From assembly GCF_000711795.1 (NCBI RefSeq), contig NZ_KL543977.1:180934-244933 (forward strand): 64,000 nucleotides of DNA, written 5' to 3'. Under the pieces are notes generated by a model that worked only from the letters and a program-made list of their open reading frames with translations, was not told the DNA's origin and searched no databases. Below, piece by piece: positions 41,168 to 50,608 of the stretch (within the stretch, counting starts at the first letter, position 1; each line of letters starts with the position of its first letter). The DNA is from Vibrio pacinii DSM 19139 (lineage in GTDB: Bacteria; Pseudomonadota; Gammaproteobacteria; Enterobacterales; Vibrionaceae). The position numbers were made by a program, and so were the translations under genes.

Positions 41168-43040
41168 AACGGCCTCTACTTACTTGCCACTTAACCAAAG
41201 ACATCAGCGCGCCGAGAATTGCAACAATCGCCCCACCCCAAATCCAGCTCATGTAGGATTTATATTGTATTTTAACTGCATACGAGTGTGTATCGACTTT
41301 ACTGCCCAATGTGATGTAGTAGTCACCGTGCCAAAAGGTCTGTATTGCCGGTTCACTCATATTCATCACTCGAACCGGATAATGGCGTCGCTCGGGGGTA
41401 AGCTGATAGCTTTTGTTCGCTTGTTGAAGCGTTAACACTGCTCGCTCGGCAGTATAATTGGGACCAATCACCCAATCAGTACGCTGATAATTTATTTGAC
41501 CATCAGTAAGTTCCACCACTGAACCCGGTGACATCTTCCGGTTCAATTCAAACGAATGCTCGGCATGCATCATGGCGCCAACCGCGCTGATGGCAAGCCC
41601 AATATGAGCCGCCACCATAAAAGATAACCGAGTTTGACGAAGAGCGAGTAAACTATGGCTCCCCAAAACCCAGATTGCTAACCCCCAAGTGAGCGCAACC
41701 GACAGTGAGAAGTTTGCGACTTGGAACCAATACAGTAGCGCACCGATTGACAGACAAACGGCAAACAATGCAGCCATTTTTATCGTGCTAAAATAGTTTC
41801 CATGCTGCCATTTAAGGAAAGGAACCGCTCCCATTAAGCTTAAAGCTATCAGCGTCAGTGGCGTAAACAGGGTATTAAAATATGGCGCACCAACAGAAAT
41901 TGCCCCCAAGCCGAACAGCTCGTATAACATAGGATAGAAAGAGCCCAGAAAGACAGTAAAACTGGCAACGATCAACAACCCAACCGCACTTAAAGTCAAA
42001 TAATTTCGACTTACAATCGAGACAATTGGTCGGCTAATGATTTGTTCAGCGCGCATAAACAGTAAACTAAACCCTGCAATCAAAGTTACCACCATGATCG
42101 CAAGCAAGGTAATACCCTTACCCGGGTCAACCGCAAAGGCATGCACCGAGGTCAATACACCAGAACGAACAATAAAAGTGCCGAGAATACTCAGGCTAAA
42201 AGTTACCAAGGCTAATACCAAGGCACAGAACCTCTGTTGTTGTTGATGATTTGCAGCGACTAACGCATGAAGCAAAGCGGTTCCAGTAAGCCAAGGTAAT
42301 AACGACGCGTTTTCAACCGGGTCCCAAAACCACCACCCGCCCCAGCCTAGCTCATTGTATGCCCACCATGCACCCACCAATATACCTAAGGTCAAAAATG
42401 CCCAAGCCGATACTGCCCACGGCCTAGCTAACGCGACCCAATGCTGATTGATTTGAGGCTGCATTAACGCCGCTAGGGCAAAGGCTAATACCGTTGAAAA
42501 ACCAATGTACCCAAGATAAAGCAGTGGTGGATGAAATATCAAACCAACATCCTGCAACATTGGATTGAGATCGCGCCCCTGCTCTAGCCAAACTTGAGAG
42601 TAAGTAAACGGGTTAGAGGTGACTAAAGTAAACCAAGCAAACACACCAACAAAGAGCCCCATGATCCAGAGTACATCTTGTAAGTAGGCTTTTTTAGTCC
42701 GATGAAGACAGCTAATAAAAGCGGACCACAATGCTAAGGTAAACACCCAAAACAACATCGAACCTTCATGCCCTCCCCAAACAGCAGCAATTTTGAAGGC
42801 CAATGGCAAGGCTGAATTAGAGTGCGAGGCAACATATTGAAAGTGGAACTGATCAGAGATAAACAGATAAGCGAGAAGCACCAAACTCAACAGCGCAACG
42901 GCACCATTGAGTTTAGCGAGAAAAGAAAGCGAGAATGGGCGTTGACGAATATGCCACTTTTGCCAAGCGTACAAGGTCGAGCTAATACTGCTCGATATCG
43001 CAATCCACACCAGTGCAAAATGCCCTATCTCTCCGAACAT
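41145..43040 (-). CDS. nrfE: cytochrome c-type heme lyase subunit NrfE (CcmF-like)
   Basis: NrfE is the membrane heme lyase needed for the special CxxCK heme of NrfA. The 631-residue protein has some 14-15 membrane helices and the heme-binding tryptophan-rich WWD motif WGGWWFWDPVENASLLPWL. It follows nrfD after 2 bases. Housekeeping CcmF is nearly identical in kind; the nrf context decides the name. Confidence 0.93.
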   Translation of the reverse strand: MFGEIGHFALVWIAISSSISSTLYAWQKWHIRQRPFSLSFLAKLNGAVALLSLVLLAYLFISDQFHFQYVASHSNSALPLAFKIAAVWGGHEGSMLFWVFTLALWSAFISCLHRTKKAYLQDVLWIMGLFVGVFAWFTLVTSNPFTYSQVWLEQGRDLNPMLQDVGLIFHPPLLYLGYIGFSTVLAFALAALMQPQINQHWVALARPWAVSAWAFLTLGILVGAWWAYNELGWGGWWFWDPVENASLLPWLTGTALLHALVAANHQQQQRFCALVLALVTFSLSILGTFIVRSGVLTSVHAFAVDPGKGITLLAIMVVTLIAGFSLLFMRAEQIISRPIVSIVSRNYLTLSAVGLLIVASFTVFLGSFYPMLYELFGLGAISVGAPYFNTLFTPLTLIALSLMGAVPFLKWQHGNYFSTIKMAALFAVCLSIGALLYWFQVANFSLSVALTWGLAIWVLGSHSLLALRQTRLSFMVAAHIGLAISAVGAMMHAEHSFELNRKMSPGSVVELTDGQINYQRTDWVIGPNYTAERAVLTLQQANKSYQLTPERRHYPVRVMNMSEPAIQTFWHGDYYITLGSKVDTHSYAVKIQYKSYMSWIWGGAIVAILGALMSLVKWQVSRGRYVTVEQV

Positions 43041-43042
43041 AA

Positions 43043-44020
43043 TTATATAACCGTCATCTGTCCGGCATAGAGGATAAAGGTACGCAACATCAATACGCCA
43101 ACTAAACTTAAACTTGTCACCATAAAGATATAACCACCATTATGACGTGTCTCTTTTGAAGTCAAAGCATTAAGCGTAAGTGGAAGCACCATCCCTATCA
43201 GTACGACACCGAACCAGAACCAGTTGGACCAAAAGCCCCCACCGATGGCATTCCAAGCCGCAACTTCATTTTGTCCGCCACTAAAAATCAGCCCGGTAAA
43301 GAAGGTGACTAAGACAAACAACTCAAACATCACAACAGGTCGTTCAAAGCTATGTACCCAAGCTACGCTTGGACTGGATGCTGGCTCTTTAAACACTAAA
43401 ATACCAAACATCAAGCACGCCGCTGCACCCGAGGACAAACTTGAGAACAAAAATAGTATCGGAAGCACTGGATTATTGAGCATTGGGTAGGTTTTCAAAG
43501 CCGAAAGTAGAAATCCAGTATAAGCAGCCAGCACAATGGCAAGAAAGCCCAAGAATAACTCAATCGCGTTGGTGAACTTGCCAGATTTAAGTAGCACACT
43601 GTCGATAAAATCAAGCAACTTGCTTGGCAACAAACCTTCGCCAAACTTAGTGATTTGATGGCGGAATAAAATACCAATCCAGACAAACAGTACCAGCATG
43701 TAAACTTGGAACAAAATGACCCCCATCGACATCACTGAACTCGGGTTGAAATAGATCATTATTTTCCAAAATTCCAACGGTTTGGTTAAGTGAAAAATCA
43801 ATATCGTCAAGCCCGAGATAATGCCAAATGGTGCCAGCCATGCCATCGCCTTCAAAATTCCATTGTTGGCAGGATCTCCCTCAATAACTTTACGTTTCAA
43901 GTACAATGCTATCATTACCGCACCAGCAGACATCCCAGCCAAAAACAGATAAATAGCGATTATCCAGTCCCATACCAAAGCGTCGAAGTGAAATGCAGAT
44001 TCAAAACCATTCATGATCAT
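43043..44020 (-). CDS. nrfD: quinol-oxidising membrane subunit NrfD
   Basis: NrfD passes electrons from menaquinol to NrfC. The 325-residue protein has about eight membrane helices (for example WIIAIYLFLAGMSAGAVMIA) and a conserved early FESAFHFDALVWDW segment. The first ATG (44020) overlaps the nrfC stop; the ATG two codons later (44014) has the better spacing to GGGGAG. The order nrfB-C-D-E is conserved. Confidence 0.93.
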   Translation of the reverse strand: MIMNGFESAFHFDALVWDWIIAIYLFLAGMSAGAVMIALYLKRKVIEGDPANNGILKAMAWLAPFGIISGLTILIFHLTKPLEFWKIMIYFNPSSVMSMGVILFQVYMLVLFVWIGILFRHQITKFGEGLLPSKLLDFIDSVLLKSGKFTNAIELFLGFLAIVLAAYTGFLLSALKTYPMLNNPVLPILFLFSSLSSGAAACLMFGILVFKEPASSPSVAWVHSFERPVVMFELFVLVTFFTGLIFSGGQNEVAAWNAIGGGFWSNWFWFGVVLIGMVLPLTLNALTSKETRHNGGYIFMVTSLSLVGVLMLRTFILYAGQMTVI

Positions 44021-44703
44021 ATCTCCCCTTTTTGGTGAGGTACTTTATACAACTTAGGCTTGGTGCCAAGGTGCGCTTTGTCTCGATAAACCACCTCGGT
44101 TTTAAGGACCTGATTTATCTCACTGCTGGGATCGTTCAGATCACCAAAAATCAGTGCTTTAGTTGGACAGGATTCAACACAGGCAGGAAGCTTACCTTGC
44201 GCTAAATTGGTATCACGACAGAAGTTACATTTGTCGGCAGAGTGATCTTCCGGATGGAAAAAGCGCACTTGGTAAGGACACGCAGCTAGGCAATAGCCAC
44301 AACCAACACACTTTTCTTTGTGCACATCGATAATGCCGGTTTTCTCATCTTTATAAGCCGCTCCCGTCGGACAAACATAAACGCAAGGTGGGTTTTCACA
44401 ATGTTGACAAGATTTGCGAGTAAAACGGTAATCAACATCCGGAAACTCACCTTGAGGTTCACTGCGAATAATTTCTAGGCGTGAAACGCCCTCTGGCACG
44501 TTATTGACTTCACGGCACGCCTCAGTACAAGCCGTACAACCAATACAAGCGGTTTCATCGTGGATCATGCCATATAACTTATTGCCATCTTGCTCTATAT
44601 TTGCCAAGGATTTACGACTATTGAGCACAGCTGTCCCTGCTACACCAGTGGTAAAAATCACGGCACCAGCACCAGTTAAGAAGTTTCGTCTTGAGCAACT
44701 CAT
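44017..44703 (-). CDS. nrfC: ferredoxin-type electron carrier NrfC
   Basis: NrfC carries four [4Fe-4S] clusters from NrfD to NrfB. The 228-residue protein starts with a twin-arginine-type leader (CSRRNFLTGAGA), followed by cysteine blocks CIGCTACTEAC, CQHCENPPCVYVCP, CVGCGYCLAACP and CNFCRDTNLAQG. It starts one base after nrfB ends. Confidence 0.94.
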   Translation of the reverse strand: MSCSRRNFLTGAGAVIFTTGVAGTAVLNSRKSLANIEQDGNKLYGMIHDETACIGCTACTEACREVNNVPEGVSRLEIIRSEPQGEFPDVDYRFTRKSCQHCENPPCVYVCPTGAAYKDEKTGIIDVHKEKCVGCGYCLAACPYQVRFFHPEDHSADKCNFCRDTNLAQGKLPACVESCPTKALIFGDLNDPSSEINQVLKTEVVYRDKAHLGTKPKLYKVPHQKGEI

Positions 44704-44704
44704 G

Positions 44705-45292
44705 CTACTTCTCCTTTTTTAGGTGGTTAAAGTCAGAGTGACAATCAACACAGAGCTTAATACGCTGCTTGTGCTCTAACCCAAGAACCTTGGTTTTGCT
44801 CGCGTGGACATCATGACAGTTAGAGCAAGTTAGATTTTTGGCATGAACATCATGTGTCCAGCTACTTTCACGCAAGGGTTGTGGTTGGTGACAATCGACA
44901 CACTGACTATTGGCCTTGAGAATCGCTTGGGGATCGAGGAACACTTTATCGGTCCCCAATTGCGACTGGGCGCTTGAGTATTTGGTGACGATTGACGCAC
45001 CTTCGCGATGGTCTGGGCCGATATTGTTATGACATTCAGTACAGTTGACTTCACGACCAAGAGCTTTGTGAGCCTCTTCACCATGAGAACCTGCGAGGGT
45101 TTGTTTGGCATCCTTATGACATTGAATACATTTGTAATCCTTGTCACGGATAAATGTGACTTCATGACGCGCTAACGGTTCTTCAGACTGCAGTGTTGAA
45201 GTATCGGCAACGGCATGAAGAGAATAACCATAGAGGCAAAATGCTAGAAGAGATTTCAGCATTATGACCATGGCCAACTTTATATTGCCCAT
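44705..45292 (-). CDS. nrfB: pentaheme cytochrome NrfB
   Basis: NrfB is the periplasmic electron donor to NrfA. The 195-residue precursor has a signal peptide (about 8-30) and five CxxCH heme sites: CIQCH, CTECH, CVDCH, CSNCH and CVDCH. AGGA lies four bases before the chosen ATG (45292). It is the first gene of the leftward unit and divergent from nrfA, whereas in E. coli nrfA heads the same operon. Confidence 0.94.
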   Translation of the reverse strand: MGNIKLAMVIMLKSLLAFCLYGYSLHAVADTSTLQSEEPLARHEVTFIRDKDYKCIQCHKDAKQTLAGSHGEEAHKALGREVNCTECHNNIGPDHREGASIVTKYSSAQSQLGTDKVFLDPQAILKANSQCVDCHQPQPLRESSWTHDVHAKNLTCSNCHDVHASKTKVLGLEHKQRIKLCVDCHSDFNHLKKEK

Positions 45293-45570
45293 ATTATCCT
45301 TTCCTTATACTCGCCCTCATTATCGAATTAACAACAAATAAAGGACGGTTAAAAATTAAAACCCTTTGATATGTAAACAACAGATCAAATGAGATCAATT
45401 CTTATTCTGGATAAGCCACAACGCTATTGGTTAAATATTACTCCTGTTACACTTAGGGAGTAGCTCATGATGGTTAAATTTCGATCTCCATCACCTTATT
45501 TTTCGTCAGGCAAATAATCCTAACTCATTGATGATAATAAGTTTCATTATGAAAAAAACACACAAACTAA

Positions 45571-45586
45571 TACCCCTAAAGGGGTA
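45571..45586 (+). promoter_or_regulatory. 7-2-7 NarL/NarP binding site
   Basis: TACCCCT-aa-AGGGGTA is a perfect inverted pair of NarL/NarP heptamers (TACYYMT) with the 2-base spacing NarP requires. It lies between divergent nrfB and nrfA, 51 bases upstream of the FNR box. Nitrate/nitrite control of nrf by NarP is established in E. coli and Haemophilus. Confidence 0.85.
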
Positions 45587-45622
45587 TATGCAAATGAACA
45601 TGAACTAGATCACCTAGTAAAA

Positions 45623-45636
45623 TTGATCTAAAACAA
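45623..45636 (+). promoter_or_regulatory. FNR box upstream of nrfA
   Basis: TTGATCTAAAACAA matches TTGAT-N4-ATCAA at nine of ten positions. If it works at -41.5, transcription of nrfA starts near 45671, downstream of TATTTA-like sequence, leaving a leader of about 95 bases. Additional TTGAT/ATCAA half-sites occur at 45366-45398 on the nrfB side. Confidence 0.75.
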
Positions 45637-45765
45637 TTAAGACTTATTGCTAAGTTATTTATTTTATTTCTATTTACTACAATATATTTCAGTTTCTCCA
45701 ATTCTTAGTTTGGAATACGCCAGTTCACAACGCTGCTTATAAAAACAGAATACGGAGATAACACT

Positions 45766-47187
45766 GTGAATACACTTCATTGGATAGCAAAATCTGCGGT
45801 AGCGGTCGTGGCCAGCTCTTTATTGAGCACCACAAGCTTTGCTGCTTCTGAAACCAAAGAGTTGATAGACCCGCGTAATCAGGGCTATGAACAACAACAC
45901 CCTGACCAATACCATTCATGGCAAGCAACCTCTGAGAGTGAACATATTGAAGATGCCTTAGCAGAAGATCCCAATATGGTGATCATGTGGGCTGGGTATG
46001 GCTTCGCTAAGGACTACAACAAGGCTCGCGGCCACTTCTTCGCGCTTAATGATGTGCGTCAAACTCTACGTACAGGCGCGCCTCAAGACGAAAACTCTGG
46101 TCCTATGCCTATGGCGTGTTGGAGCTGTAAAAGCCCCGATGTTGGTCGTGTCATTGAAGAACGTGGTGAAGATGGCTATTTTCAAGGCAAATGGGCGCGT
46201 TTAGGCAACCAAATTGCCAACCCGATTGGCTGCGCAGATTGTCACGATACGCGCAGTGAAGGTTTCAAAAATGGTGAGCCTGCATTAGCTCTGACCAAGC
46301 CCTATGTTGAGCGTGCTTTCCAAGCCATCGATAAGCCTTTTGAAAAACAATCTCGTCTTGATAAACAAGCCTCAGTCTGTGGTCAATGTCACGTAGAGTA
46401 TTACTTTACTGGGCCAAACAAATCGGTCAAGTTCCCGTGGGACATGGGCACCACCGTTAACGATATGGAAGCCTATTATGATGCGCTTGGCTTTAAAGAC
46501 TGGACACACAAGGTATCAAAAGCGCCCATGCTTAAAGCTCAGCACCCTGGTTATGAAACTTGGCGCGATGGTATTCACGGCAAAAACAAAGTCTCTTGCG
46601 TAGACTGCCACATGCCAAAAGTAGCCAAAGAAGATGGTACGGTTTACACCGACCATAAAGTAGGTAACCCATTTGATCGCTTTGAAGATACTTGTGCAAA
46701 CTGCCACACACAATCCAAAGACCAACTTAGAGATATTGTCTCCACTCGAAAAGCTCAGGTCCTAAATATGAAGCTAACGGCTGAGAAACAGATCGTTGCC
46801 GCGCATTTTGAAGCCGGTGCAGCTTGGGATGCAGGGGCAACTGAACAAGAAATGAAAGACATTCTGCAAGATATTCGTCACGCTCAATGGCGTTGGGACT
46901 ACGCTATCGCGTCACACGGTGTCCATATGCATGCTCCTGAAGTGGCATTGGAAGTACTCGGTACCGCGGTCGATAGAGCTGCAGACGCTCGAACTAAGAT
47001 TGTCCGCTTGCTCGCGAAAAAAGGCATCACAGAACCAATTGAAATCCCAGACATTTCTACCAAAGCGGCGGCGCAAAAAGCCCTCGGTATGGACATGGAC
47101 AAGATGAATGCTGATAAAGCGCAATTCCTCAAAACCGTTGTACCAAAATGGGAAAAAGAGGCGCAAAAACGCGAATCGACATACTAG
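45766..47187 (+). CDS. nrfA: cytochrome c nitrite reductase NrfA (ammonia-forming)
   Basis: NrfA reduces nitrite to ammonium with six electrons in the periplasm. The 473-residue precursor has a signal peptide (about 1-27), the active-site heme motif CWSCK at about 118-122 and four CxxCH sites: CADCH, CGQCH, CVDCH and CANCH. Catalytic residues lie in the [12 protein letters not shown] region. Translation starts at GTG (45766) after GGAGA. It stands alone on the plus strand and ends at a terminator. Confidence 0.97.
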   Translation: MNTLHWIAKSAVAVVASSLLSTTSFAASETKELIDPRNQGYEQQHPDQYHSWQATSESEHIEDALAEDPNMVIMWAGYGFAKDYNKARGHFFALNDVRQTLRTGAPQDENSGPMPMACWSCKSPDVGRVIEERGEDGYFQGKWARLGNQIANPIGCADCHDTRSEGFKNGEPALALTKPYVERAFQAIDKPFEKQSRLDKQASVCGQCHVEYYFTGPNKSVKFPWDMGTTVNDMEAYYDALGFKDWTHKVSKAPMLKAQHPGYETWRDGIHGKNKVSCVDCHMPKVAKEDGTVYTDHKVGNPFDRFEDTCANCHTQSKDQLRDIVSTRKAQVLNMKLTAEKQIVAAHFEAGAAWDAGATEQEMKDILQDIRHAQWRWDYAIASHGVHMHAPEVALEVLGTAVDRAADARTKIVRLLAKKGITEPIEIPDISTKAAAQKALGMDMDKMNADKAQFLKTVVPKWEKEAQKRESTY

Positions 47188-47218
47188 TCTGTTACGTTTA
47201 AAACCAGTCTAATAAGTT

Positions 47219-47251
47219 AAAAAATCGGCACTCTATGTGCCGATTTTTCTT
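47219..47251 (+). terminator. intrinsic terminator of nrfA
   Basis: The sequence aaaatcggcac-tctat-gtgccgattttt forms an 11-bp stem with a T-rich tail. Because the arms are A/T flanked, it can also end nrfG on the minus strand. Confidence 0.9.
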
Positions 47252-47792
47252 ACTGATTACTAGGTAACATTGCTTTGGCTTGATTAAGGGAATGAATAAC
47301 CGCTGCACGGTCGAGTTCGCTGTTTGCTGAATTAAGTATTTGCGTCCAAGTATCAATTGCTTGTTGATAACGAAAACTAATAAAGTGATCACTGGCAAGT
47401 AAAGACAGTGCCGTTAAATTATTGGGTTCAATGCGTAACGCACGATCTAAAAGCGCTTGTACGGGCGTGGTCATACGCTGTTTTTCGACATAATAGAGCG
47501 CCGTCGCCTTCGCCGCCAACTGATTGGCCGAAGGAACATCAGTTAAACGCTGAGCATAGTCAAAACAAGTCAAGGCAGAGGAAAAATCCTGCAGGTCTAG
47601 ATAACCCTGACCCAATTGGAACCACAGCTCGGCTTGATTCGGGTCTTGCGTCAATTGCTGCTGAATTGATTCCATCCACTGTGCGTGTGTTGGCGGAGTG
47701 TCAAGTAGTGCGCTTGGTTGTGGCTTCTGACCTTGGAACCAGAAGTAAACTGGCACCGCCAGCACTAAACTAGCGAGTAGCGTTCGTTTCAT
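47250..47792 (-). CDS. nrfG: NrfG-like TPR assembly protein
   Basis: NrfG-type proteins bind the NrfA C-terminus for attachment of the CxxCK heme. The product has one N-terminal membrane helix (LLASLVLAVPVYFWF) and TPR repeats (AELWFQLGQGYLDLQDFSSAL, YFVEKQR...). The ATG at 47792 (180 residues) has AGG at 7-base spacing; an ATG eight codons upstream (47816) lacks a ribosome site. It converges on nrfA rather than following nrfF. CcmI/CycH TPR proteins are the alternative family. Confidence 0.8.
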   Translation of the reverse strand: MKRTLLASLVLAVPVYFWFQGQKPQPSALLDTPPTHAQWMESIQQQLTQDPNQAELWFQLGQGYLDLQDFSSALTCFDYAQRLTDVPSANQLAAKATALYYVEKQRMTTPVQALLDRALRIEPNNLTALSLLASDHFISFRYQQAIDTWTQILNSANSELDRAAVIHSLNQAKAMLPSNQ

Positions 47793-47876
47793 CACCATAC
47801 CTAGGTTAATGTCCATCTTTAAACGATTATATCGTGTTAGGATATTGGCATCTTTGATTTAACAAGACTTTTTATT

Positions 47877-48218
47877 ATGAAGAATAAAGTCGTTTCCTCC
47901 CCAGAAACTCAACAAGAAGCGATGAAAATTGCCAAGGCGACACAAAAGCCGGCTCAAACCAAAGAGCAAACTAAACTCATTGCCCAAGGAATCGAAAAAG
48001 GCATTGCGCTGTACAAAAAGCAGCAAAAAGAACGCGCGAGACAGACTGACAAAGCAAAGAAAAAAGCGCAAAAGAGCAAGCAAGTGGTGCAGACACCTGT
48101 TGACATCAACAACGAGTCTCCTGCGGTTGCTGAACGCTCCACCAAGGCGCCTGTTCTACCTTGGATATTACTCATCACAAGTTGGATAGGATTTATCGTT
48201 TATGTTAGCCAAAGTTAA
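47877..48218 (+). CDS. DUF2956 family protein
   Basis: The 113-residue protein is very basic and helical (QTKEQTKLIAQGIEKGIALYKKQQKERAR, quoted in part) with one C-terminal membrane helix (about 92-111). This matches the uncharacterised DUF2956 family of Vibrio and relatives. Function is unknown; a tail-anchored, nucleic-acid- or ribosome-proximal role is only a guess. Its end overlaps the start of the next lipoprotein gene by 17 bases. Confidence 0.75.
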   Translation: MKNKVVSSPETQQEAMKIAKATQKPAQTKEQTKLIAQGIEKGIALYKKQQKERARQTDKAKKKAQKSKQVVQTPVDINNESPAVAERSTKAPVLPWILLITSWIGFIVYVSQS

Positions 48219-48549
48219 TCGCCTATTTACTATCGCTATCACCATTAGTCTCGTTGGCTGCACGTCACCCTATACCAAGGTTGACCCTGACGCGACTAAC
48301 GTCCATCTCAGAATGGATGCTCAATTCGATGCTAACGATTGCCAATGGTTAGGCGAAGTGACTGGCAGCGAGGGCCATTGGTACAGCTATTTATTGTTTC
48401 CTAATGATGTGATGGTACGTGGAGCATTTAACGACATCAAAAATCAAGCCCACACTCTGGGGGGCAATACCGTATTTTTGGTCCACCCACAAGATTTTGT
48501 CACTTCATTCACTGTGATGGGCAATGCGTACCTTTGCACTACTAAGTAG
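48202..48549 (+). CDS. DUF4156-type lipoprotein
   Basis: The 115-residue precursor has a lipoprotein signal with lipobox LVGC at about residue 19, then a small domain (DANDCQWLGEVTGSEGHWYS, GAFNDIKNQAHTLGGNTVFL) as in the DUF4156/RcsF-like lipoproteins. The two further cysteines could form a disulphide. It is coupled to the DUF2956 gene by overlap and ends at a terminator. Confidence 0.78.
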   Translation: MLAKVNRLFTIAITISLVGCTSPYTKVDPDATNVHLRMDAQFDANDCQWLGEVTGSEGHWYSYLLFPNDVMVRGAFNDIKNQAHTLGGNTVFLVHPQDFVTSFTVMGNAYLCTTK

Positions 48550-48561
48550 AGCCGAGCGCAT

Positions 48562-48592
48562 AAAAAAACCTAGCGATAAACGCTAGGTTTTA
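48562..48592. terminator. bidirectional intrinsic terminator
   Basis: A 10-bp perfect stem (aaacctagcg/cgctaggttt) with a 5-nt loop and A/T tails on both sides, between the convergent lipoprotein and winged-helix genes. Confidence 0.88.
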
Positions 48593-48609
48593 TGGTCTGT
48601 TGCCTTGCG

Positions 48610-48897
48610 CTATGCGCTAAAGCCTAAACTGGCGGCGATCGCGGTTTTTCTCTCGATAACCCACTGGCTATCAAAAGGCCCCCAATCTGACAATTGATAG
48701 TAGCCATCATTATGACGTCGACCATCTTGAACAAACATCAGCTCAATACCGATTCCCGGCAAGGCCTTAATGACGTCTTGAATCGTGCGACGGGGCCAAC
48801 CCGTCTGCTCGATAAGTTTTGGCACATTTGGTCTTTCTAAATTTTCAACAAGCAGTGCAAGATACAAGCGCCTCGCAAAAACAGGACTCAATTCCAT
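48610..48897 (-). CDS. small winged helix-turn-helix protein
   Basis: The 95-residue protein has a helix-turn-helix pattern (NVPKLIEQTGWPRRTIQDVIKAL) followed by a short wing (IGIELMFVQDGRRHNDGYYQL). It resembles small stand-alone winged-helix proteins of gammaproteobacteria (HTH_43-like). No ligand domain is present. Its targets are unknown; it may regulate itself or the divergent yffB gene. Confidence 0.7.
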   Translation of the reverse strand: MELSPVFARRLYLALLVENLERPNVPKLIEQTGWPRRTIQDVIKALPGIGIELMFVQDGRRHNDGYYQLSDWGPFDSQWVIERKTAIAASLGFSA

Positions 48898-49101
48898 TGA
48901 TACCTCCTATAAATTTCTAGGGTCATTATTTCTGTTTTGCGCAGCTATGTGTTGCGTTTGATCAAAAACTCTACAATCGCTATGGTTTGATAGCGATTTT
49001 TTTTACTCGTTGAAATATATACATCACACTTTTGTCTCGTTGTTCACTTCCTGCTAGGATGCAAAAAACAGAAATAAAAAGTCACTTGTAAAGGTTTCAC
49101 T

Positions 49102-49449
49102 ATGACAATCACCATGTACGGTATTCCCAACTGCGACACGATTAAAAAGGCCAAGAAATGGCTTGATGCGCAGAGCATCGACTACCAATTTCATGATTAC
49201 CGCAAACAGGGTATCGACACTAAAATGGTCGAAACTTTCTGCCAACAGCTTGGGTGGGAAAACGTACTTAACAAACGCGGTACAACCTATCGCCAACTGC
49301 CACAAGAGCAAAAAGACAATCTTAACCAAGACAATGTCATCGCGCTCTTGGTTGAGCAGCCTGCAATGATCAAACGCCCGATTCTCGTATCAGGTGACGA
49401 GTACCATATTGGTTTTAAAGCGGATCAATACGCCGCTCTTTTTTCATAA
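49102..49449 (+). CDS. yffB: ArsC-family reductase-like protein YffB
   Basis: The 115-residue protein has the ArsC/Spx thioredoxin-like fold with the single N-terminal cysteine in [17 protein letters not shown] and the later [15 protein letters not shown] segment. Its actual substrate is not known; E. coli YffB binds glutathione weakly. It precedes dapE by 22 bases, the same pair as in E. coli. Confidence 0.88.
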   Translation: MTITMYGIPNCDTIKKAKKWLDAQSIDYQFHDYRKQGIDTKMVETFCQQLGWENVLNKRGTTYRQLPQEQKDNLNQDNVIALLVEQPAMIKRPILVSGDEYHIGFKADQYAALFS

Positions 49450-49471
49450 ATTTTTCGTAAGGATTTCAAGG

Positions 49472-50608
49472 ATGACAGACAGCCCTACTCTGGCTCTGGC
49501 AAAAGATTTAATTAGCCGCCAATCGGTAACCCCTGAAGACGCGGGTTGCCAGCAGGTGATGATTGAGCGATTGAAAGCGCTTGGTTTTGAGATAGAAGTC
49601 ATGGTGTTTGAAGATACCACCAACTTTTGGGCACGACGCGGCAGCGAATCGCCACTGTTTGCTTTTGCAGGTCACACCGATGTAGTTCCTGCTGGAAACT
49701 TAGATCATTGGCACACAGCTCCTTTTGAACCCACCATTGTCGATGGTTTTCTCTACGGACGTGGCGCCGCTGATATGAAAGGCTCATTAGCCAGTATGGT
49801 GGTTGCGGTAGAGCAGTTCATTACTGATCACCCAAATCACAAAGGTTCGATTGGCTTTTTGATCACCTCAGATGAAGAAGGTCCATTTATCAACGGCACA
49901 GTGCGTGTGGTTGAAGCATTAATGGCACGCGGTGAAAACATCGACATGTGTATTGTCGGTGAACCTTCCAGTACCGAAGTGGTTGGTGATGTTGTCAAAA
50001 ATGGCCGCCGAGGTTCGATCACAGGTGATTTGACCGTGAAAGGAATTCAGGGCCATGTCGCCTATCCGCATCTGGCAAAAAATCCGGTTCACCAGTCACT
50101 TCTCGCGATACATGAACTGGCAACAACCGAGTGGGATCAAGGCAACGATTATTTCCCGCCGACCAGTTTCCAAATTCCAAACGTGCACGCTGGCACGGGG
50201 GCCTCTAACGTGATTCCGGGCGAATTTAAGATTCAGTTCAACCTTCGATTCAGTACCGAGCTCAATAACGAGACCATCATGGCGCGTATCAACGACATTT
50301 TGGCTAAGCACGATCTTGACTATGATCTGCACTGGACTTTTAATGGCGACCCATTCTTAACCGATACAGGCGCTTTGCTTGATGCCGTTGTTGGTGCAGT
50401 CGATAACGTTAACCAAACCAAACCTGCGTTGCTTACCACCGGTGGTACGTCTGACGGTCGCTTTATTGCTCGTATGGGGGGTCAAGTTGTCGAACTTGGA
50501 CCTGTCAACGCGACCATCCATAAAGTGAATGAGTGCGTCAAGGTTGCCGACCTGGAGAAGCTCACTGCTATGTACCAAAAAAACCTTGAGAACTTGTTGG
50601 CGCAGTAA
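49472..50608 (+). CDS. dapE: succinyl-diaminopimelate desuccinylase
   Basis: DapE hydrolyses N-succinyl-L,L-diaminopimelate on the way to lysine and peptidoglycan. The 378-residue protein from the ATG at 49472 (AAGG directly upstream) shows the M20 metal-binding motifs [18 protein letters not shown] and SDEEGP. The open frame extends 26 codons upstream into yffB without family similarity. Its stop overlaps the next start (TAATG). Confidence 0.95.
   Translation: MTDSPTLALAKDLISRQSVTPEDAGCQQVMIERLKALGFEIEVMVFEDTTNFWARRGSESPLFAFAGHTDVVPAGNLDHWHTAPFEPTIVDGFLYGRGAADMKGSLASMVVAVEQFITDHPNHKGSIGFLITSDEEGPFINGTVRVVEALMARGENIDMCIVGEPSSTEVVGDVVKNGRRGSITGDLTVKGIQGHVAYPHLAKNPVHQSLLAIHELATTEWDQGNDYFPPTSFQIPNVHAGTGASNVIPGEFKIQFNLRFSTELNNETIMARINDILAKHDLDYDLHWTFNGDPFLTDTGALLDAVVGAVDNVNQTKPALLTTGGTSDGRFIARMGGQVVELGPVNATIHKVNECVKVADLEKLTAMYQKNLENLLAQ

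Noticed and set aside
45366-45398. A second full FNR box on the nrfB side
   Set aside because: Only separated TTGAT and ATCAA half-sites are present; none are 4 bases apart in the correct orientation.
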